NCBI RefSeq assembly: GCF_004345825.1
Contig: NZ_SLXM01000008.1
Coordinates: 124,001 to 188,000, forward strand
Direction of reading: 5' to 3'
From: Tenacibaculum skagerrakense
GTDB taxonomy: Bacteria; Bacteroidota; Bacteroidia; Flavobacteriales; Flavobacteriaceae
Length of the DNA stretch: 64,000 bases
Shown here: positions 61,306 to 64,000 of the stretch, in pieces
Layout: each line of letters begins with the position of its first letter
Position numbering within the stretch: position 1 is the first letter of the stretch
The notes under the pieces: generated by a model
What the model was told of the DNA's origin: nothing
Seen by the model: the letters and a program-made list of their open reading frames with translations, nothing else
Databases searched by the model: none
Made by a program: the position numbers and the translations under genes

Positions 61306-62140
61306 TTGTTAACTGTTCTAATTCTTTAATTTCTTGTTTGTGAAAATTATTAATCACATAAATATTCCTTAAACTAGTCATGTCATTAAATAACTGAACC
61401 TCTATAGTATTTGATTTTTGACGAAGTTCTGTGCTTTTTACTGAGCCGACTAAAATGCCTTCAGGAAAAATAGCAGATCGTCCACTGGTTACTATGGTGT
61501 CTCCAATTGAAATTGTTGCTTGTCTAGGAATATCATTAAGTTGAACTATTTGATAATCTTTGGTATCCCAACTTAAAGATCCGTAGTAATAATTTCCGTT
61601 AATATCTTTATTTTTTAATCGAACACTTAATTCATTACTCCTATTTAAAATAGATCGTACTCTGGCATAAGAGTTACTAACAGCATCTGTAACTCCAATC
61701 ACACCCAGGTGATTTATAACAGCCATTTCTGATGTAATACCGTTTTTTTTACCTCTATTAATTGTTAAGTAGTTATAAGCTTTGTGGTATTCATTTTTAG
61801 TAATAATACCATCTATATATTTATATTGCTGTTGATATTCAATAGAATCTATTTGTGTATAGGTCTTGGCAGTGTCTATCTTAGACTGAAGAAAAGTAAT
61901 TTTATTTTTTAATAGTAAGTTTTCTTGAATAAGTAGTTTGTTTTCAGTTTTTAAGTTTAAGTAATCTGTTATTGATTTTCTTTTTTCAAAAACACCACCA
62001 GAAATACTGTTAGCAGAGCTTATAAACTTACTTTTATGATAACTATGATTGTTAATTATGAGTAGTAACGAAAGTAATTGCAGCAATAAAAAATACAAGA
62101 CGTACCTATACCTCTGAATAAAATAAATTAACTGCTGCAT
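61298..62140 (-). CDS. mreC: Rod-shape-determining protein MreC
   Basis: 280 residues: one N-terminal helix (about 12-29), a coiled coil (about 60-95), then the periplasmic beta-barrel domain with LTINRGKKNGI near 125 and GDTIVTSGRSAIFPEGILVG near 210-229. Organises PBP2/RodA in the elongasome. 13 bases after mreB. Confidence 0.93.
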   Translation of the reverse strand: MQQLIYFIQRYRYVLYFLLLQLLSLLLIINNHSYHKSKFISSANSISGGVFEKRKSITDYLNLKTENKLLIQENLLLKNKITFLQSKIDTAKTYTQIDSIEYQQQYKYIDGIITKNEYHKAYNYLTINRGKKNGITSEMAVINHLGVIGVTDAVSNSYARVRSILNRSNELSVRLKNKDINGNYYYGSLSWDTKDYQIVQLNDIPRQATISIGDTIVTSGRSAIFPEGILVGSVKSTELRQKSNTIEVQLFNDMTSLRNIYVINNFHKQEIKELEQLTNE

Positions 62141-62153
62141 AAAGTAGAATTAA

Positions 62154-63182
62154 TTATTTAACCAAAACACTCTTGAATCTGTCCAAGTTTTTTAAAGCAA
62201 TACCAGTTCCTCTAACTACAGCTCTTAAAGGATCTTCAGCTACATAAACTGGTAAATCAGTTTTACGAGAAAGTCTTTTATCTAAACCTCTAAGCATAGA
62301 ACCACCACCTGCTAAATAAATTCCAGTATTGTAGATATCAGCAGCTAATTCAGGTGGAGTTTTAGATAATGTTTCCATTACAGCATCTTCAATTCTTAAG
62401 ATAGATTTGTCTAACGCTTTAGCCATTTCACGATAAGAAACTTGAACTTGCTTAGGTTTTCCACTTAACAAGTCTCTACCTTGAACCATCATATCTTCTG
62501 GAGCATCTTCTAAATCTTCTGTAGCTGCACCAATTTGAATTTTCATTTTTTCAGCAGTAGTTTCACCAACATAAAGGTTGTGCTGAGTTCTCATGTAATA
62601 CATAATGTCACTAGTGAATAAATCTCCAGCAACTTTTACAGATTGATCACATACAATACCAGCCAACGCAATAACTGCAATTTCTGTTGTACCACCACCT
62701 ATATCAATAATCATATTTCCTTTTGGTTCCATAATGTCAACACCCACACCAATAGCAGCAGCCATTGGTTCATAAATAAGATAGATGTCTTTGGCATTCA
62801 TATGGCGAGCAGAATCAATTACGGCACGTTTTTCTACTTCAGTAATTCCAGAAGGAATACAAATTACCATTCTTAAAGAAGGAGGGAAGATTTTTTTTCT
62901 GATAGAAGGAATTTGCTTTACAAATTCTTTTATCATTTCTTCTGATGCTTGGAAATCAGCAATTACACCGTCTTTTAATGGACGTATAGTTTTAATATTT
63001 TCGTGAGTTTTACCTTGCATTTTGCGAGCTTCCTTCCCCGTAGCAATTATTTTTCCAGTAGTTCTATCTCTGGCTACTATGGAAGGGCTATCGATTACAA
63101 CTTTACCATCATGTATAATCAAAGTGTTCGCAGTTCCTAAATCGATTGCGATTTCCTCCGTCAAGAAATCAAAAAAACCCAT
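62154..63182 (-). CDS. mreB: Rod-shape actin homologue MreB
   Basis: 342 residues. Actin-fold ATPase that guides side-wall synthesis. AIDLGTANTLI (12-22), MIIDIGGGTTEIAVI (about 157-171) and LAGGGSMLRGLD (about 289-300) are the three nucleotide-binding blocks. First gene of mreB-mreC-mreD-mrdA-rodA. Confidence 0.97.
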   Translation of the reverse strand: MGFFDFLTEEIAIDLGTANTLIIHDGKVVIDSPSIVARDRTTGKIIATGKEARKMQGKTHENIKTIRPLKDGVIADFQASEEMIKEFVKQIPSIRKKIFPPSLRMVICIPSGITEVEKRAVIDSARHMNAKDIYLIYEPMAAAIGVGVDIMEPKGNMIIDIGGGTTEIAVIALAGIVCDQSVKVAGDLFTSDIMYYMRTQHNLYVGETTAEKMKIQIGAATEDLEDAPEDMMVQGRDLLSGKPKQVQVSYREMAKALDKSILRIEDAVMETLSKTPPELAADIYNTGIYLAGGGSMLRGLDKRLSRKTDLPVYVAEDPLRAVVRGTGIALKNLDRFKSVLVK

Positions 63183-63220
63183 AAAAAATATTTAAAGTGT
63201 GATTCAACAATGTATTCTCA

Positions 63221-63228
63221 CAAATCTA
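63221..63228 (-). promoter_or_regulatory. Putative -7 box of the mre operon
   Basis: TAGATTTG on the minus strand, 38 bases before the mreB start; no clear -33 TTG. Confidence 0.5.
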
Positions 63229-63261
63229 ACAAAAAAAATTAAAGAAAGCCTCCCTTAAACA

Positions 63262-64000
63262 TTAATGTTTAAAGTGTCTTGTTCCAGTAAACGCCATTGA
63301 AATATTATTATTGTTACAATAATCAATACTTAATTCGTCTTTTATAGAACCTCCTGGTTGTATAACGCTTTTAATTCCAGCATTGTCAGCTATTTCAACA
63401 CAATCAGGAAAAGGAAAAAATGCATCACTTGCCATTACAGCTCCGTTTAAATCAAAATTAAAATTTTTAGCTTTTTCAATAGCTTGTCTTAAAGCATCAA
63501 CACGACTTGTTTGTCCTGTTCCACTAGCACATAACTGCTTATTTTTAGCTAAAACAATTGTATTTGATTTTGTATGCTTACAAATTTTAGAAGCAAAAAG
63601 TAAATCTTCTATTTGTTCTTCGGTTGGTTTAGTTGTTGTTGGATATGATAAATCTGAAATACTATCAGTTTTATTGTCTTTGTCTTGAACTAAAACACCG
63701 TTTAAAGCAGTTCTAACAGTTTGTTCAGGTAAGTTTACTTCTTTTTGAACCAATAAAATTCTGTTCTTTTTTCCTTTAAGGATTTCTAAAGCATCATCAT
63801 TATAAGACGGAGCAATAACAACTTCACAGAATAATTTATGAATTTCTTCAGCTGTAGCTTTGTCAATTGTGGTGTTAGTAATTAAAATTCCTCCGAACGC
63901 AGAAACTGGGTCACCAGCTAAAGCATCTACATAAGCTTGATAAACTGTATCTCTTTGAGCAAAACCACATGCGTTGTTGTGTTTTAAAATAGCAAATGTT
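63262..64000 (-). CDS. purH: PurH, AICAR formyltransferase/IMP cyclohydrolase (5' part outside the window)
   Basis: The 246 C-terminal codons present encode the formyltransferase domain that converts AICAR to FAICAR in purine synthesis. KHNNACGFA near the window edge is the catalytic Lys-His loop, DPVSAFGGIL follows, and the chain ends FTGTRHFKH, the standard PurH terminus. The cyclohydrolase domain and start lie beyond 64000. The frame is open through the edge; an in-frame TTG at 63753 is not the start. Confidence 0.95.
   Translation of the reverse strand, partial: TFAILKHNNACGFAQRDTVYQAYVDALAGDPVSAFGGILITNTTIDKATAEEIHKLFCEVVIAPSYNDDALEILKGKKNRILLVQKEVNLPEQTVRTALNGVLVQDKDNKTDSISDLSYPTTTKPTEEQIEDLLFASKICKHTKSNTIVLAKNKQLCASGTGQTSRVDALRQAIEKAKNFNFDLNGAVMASDAFFPFPDCVEIADNAGIKSVIQPGGSIKDELSIDYCNNNNISMAFTGTRHFKH

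Overview
The window looks like chromosomal DNA of a marine-type Flavobacteriaceae (Bacteroidota). The evidence is the strongly AT-rich sequence, promoters of the TAnnTTTG type instead of E. coli -10/-35 boxes, no clear Shine-Dalgarno sequences, a short primary sigma factor without region 1.1, a PorT-like type IX secretion protein next to ubiE, a eukaryote/archaeal-type ProRS, and many FadL/OmpP1- and lipoprotein-type envelope genes. The genus cannot be fixed from the sequence; Tenacibaculum/Polaribacter-like is a guess.

Layout. 1-2.8 kb: minus-strand operon of a queuosine-precursor transporter, a YbdG-type MscS channel and an Opp/Dpp-type permease cut by the window edge. 2.8-12.4 kb: fabD, a two-domain M16 peptidase lipoprotein, galE, a DegT-type aminotransferase, a penicillin-acylase-family hydrolase and small genes. 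12.5-18.4 kb: accessory region with a lipoprotein-anchored methyltransferase, a DUF4303-like gene, a 2OG-Fe(II) oxygenase, and a five-gene minus-strand operon (HExxH lipoprotein, SMI1/KNR4, LprI-like, LRR, small unknown). 18.4-21.5 kb: four related imperfect-palindrome elements (plus a remnant) separate single-gene 'cassettes' and behave like integron attC sites; one cassette gene carries an in-frame TAA. 21.5-26.8 kb: nitroreductase, aldehyde dehydrogenase and AlkB operon, then RluA, EngB and an alpha/beta hydrolase.

27.0-42.4 kb is a complete plus-strand dcw cluster (mraZ-rsmH-ftsL-ftsI-murE-mraY-murD-ftsW-murG-murC-ftsQ-ftsA-ftsZ), without murF or ddl, headed by a phased GTGGT repeat that is a good MraZ operator candidate. 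It is followed by a YqeY protein, tRNA-Arg(UCG), an O-antigen-ligase-like protein with TPRs, an M90 peptidase, rpe and rpoD. 48.0-50.2 kb holds an ECF sigma factor gene, a small partner and an MscS-like channel, then a 478-base non-coding stretch with three terminated small transcripts in tandem. Two of these share an ECF-type promoter with the sigma gene itself. 50.2-57.5 kb: nfu-ubiE-porT, a FadL-like protein, a low-complexity lipoprotein, proS, two identical tRNA-Glu genes and rpsT. 57.6-63.2 kb: the rod-shape operon mreB-mreC-mreD-mrdA-rodA. The window ends inside purH.

How it works together: the dcw and mre clusters supply most of lipid-II synthesis, the septal and elongation synthases and their scaffolds. 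The most unusual parts are the attC-like cassette array (18.4-21.5 kb) and the ECF/tandem-small-RNA module (48.0-50.2 kb).
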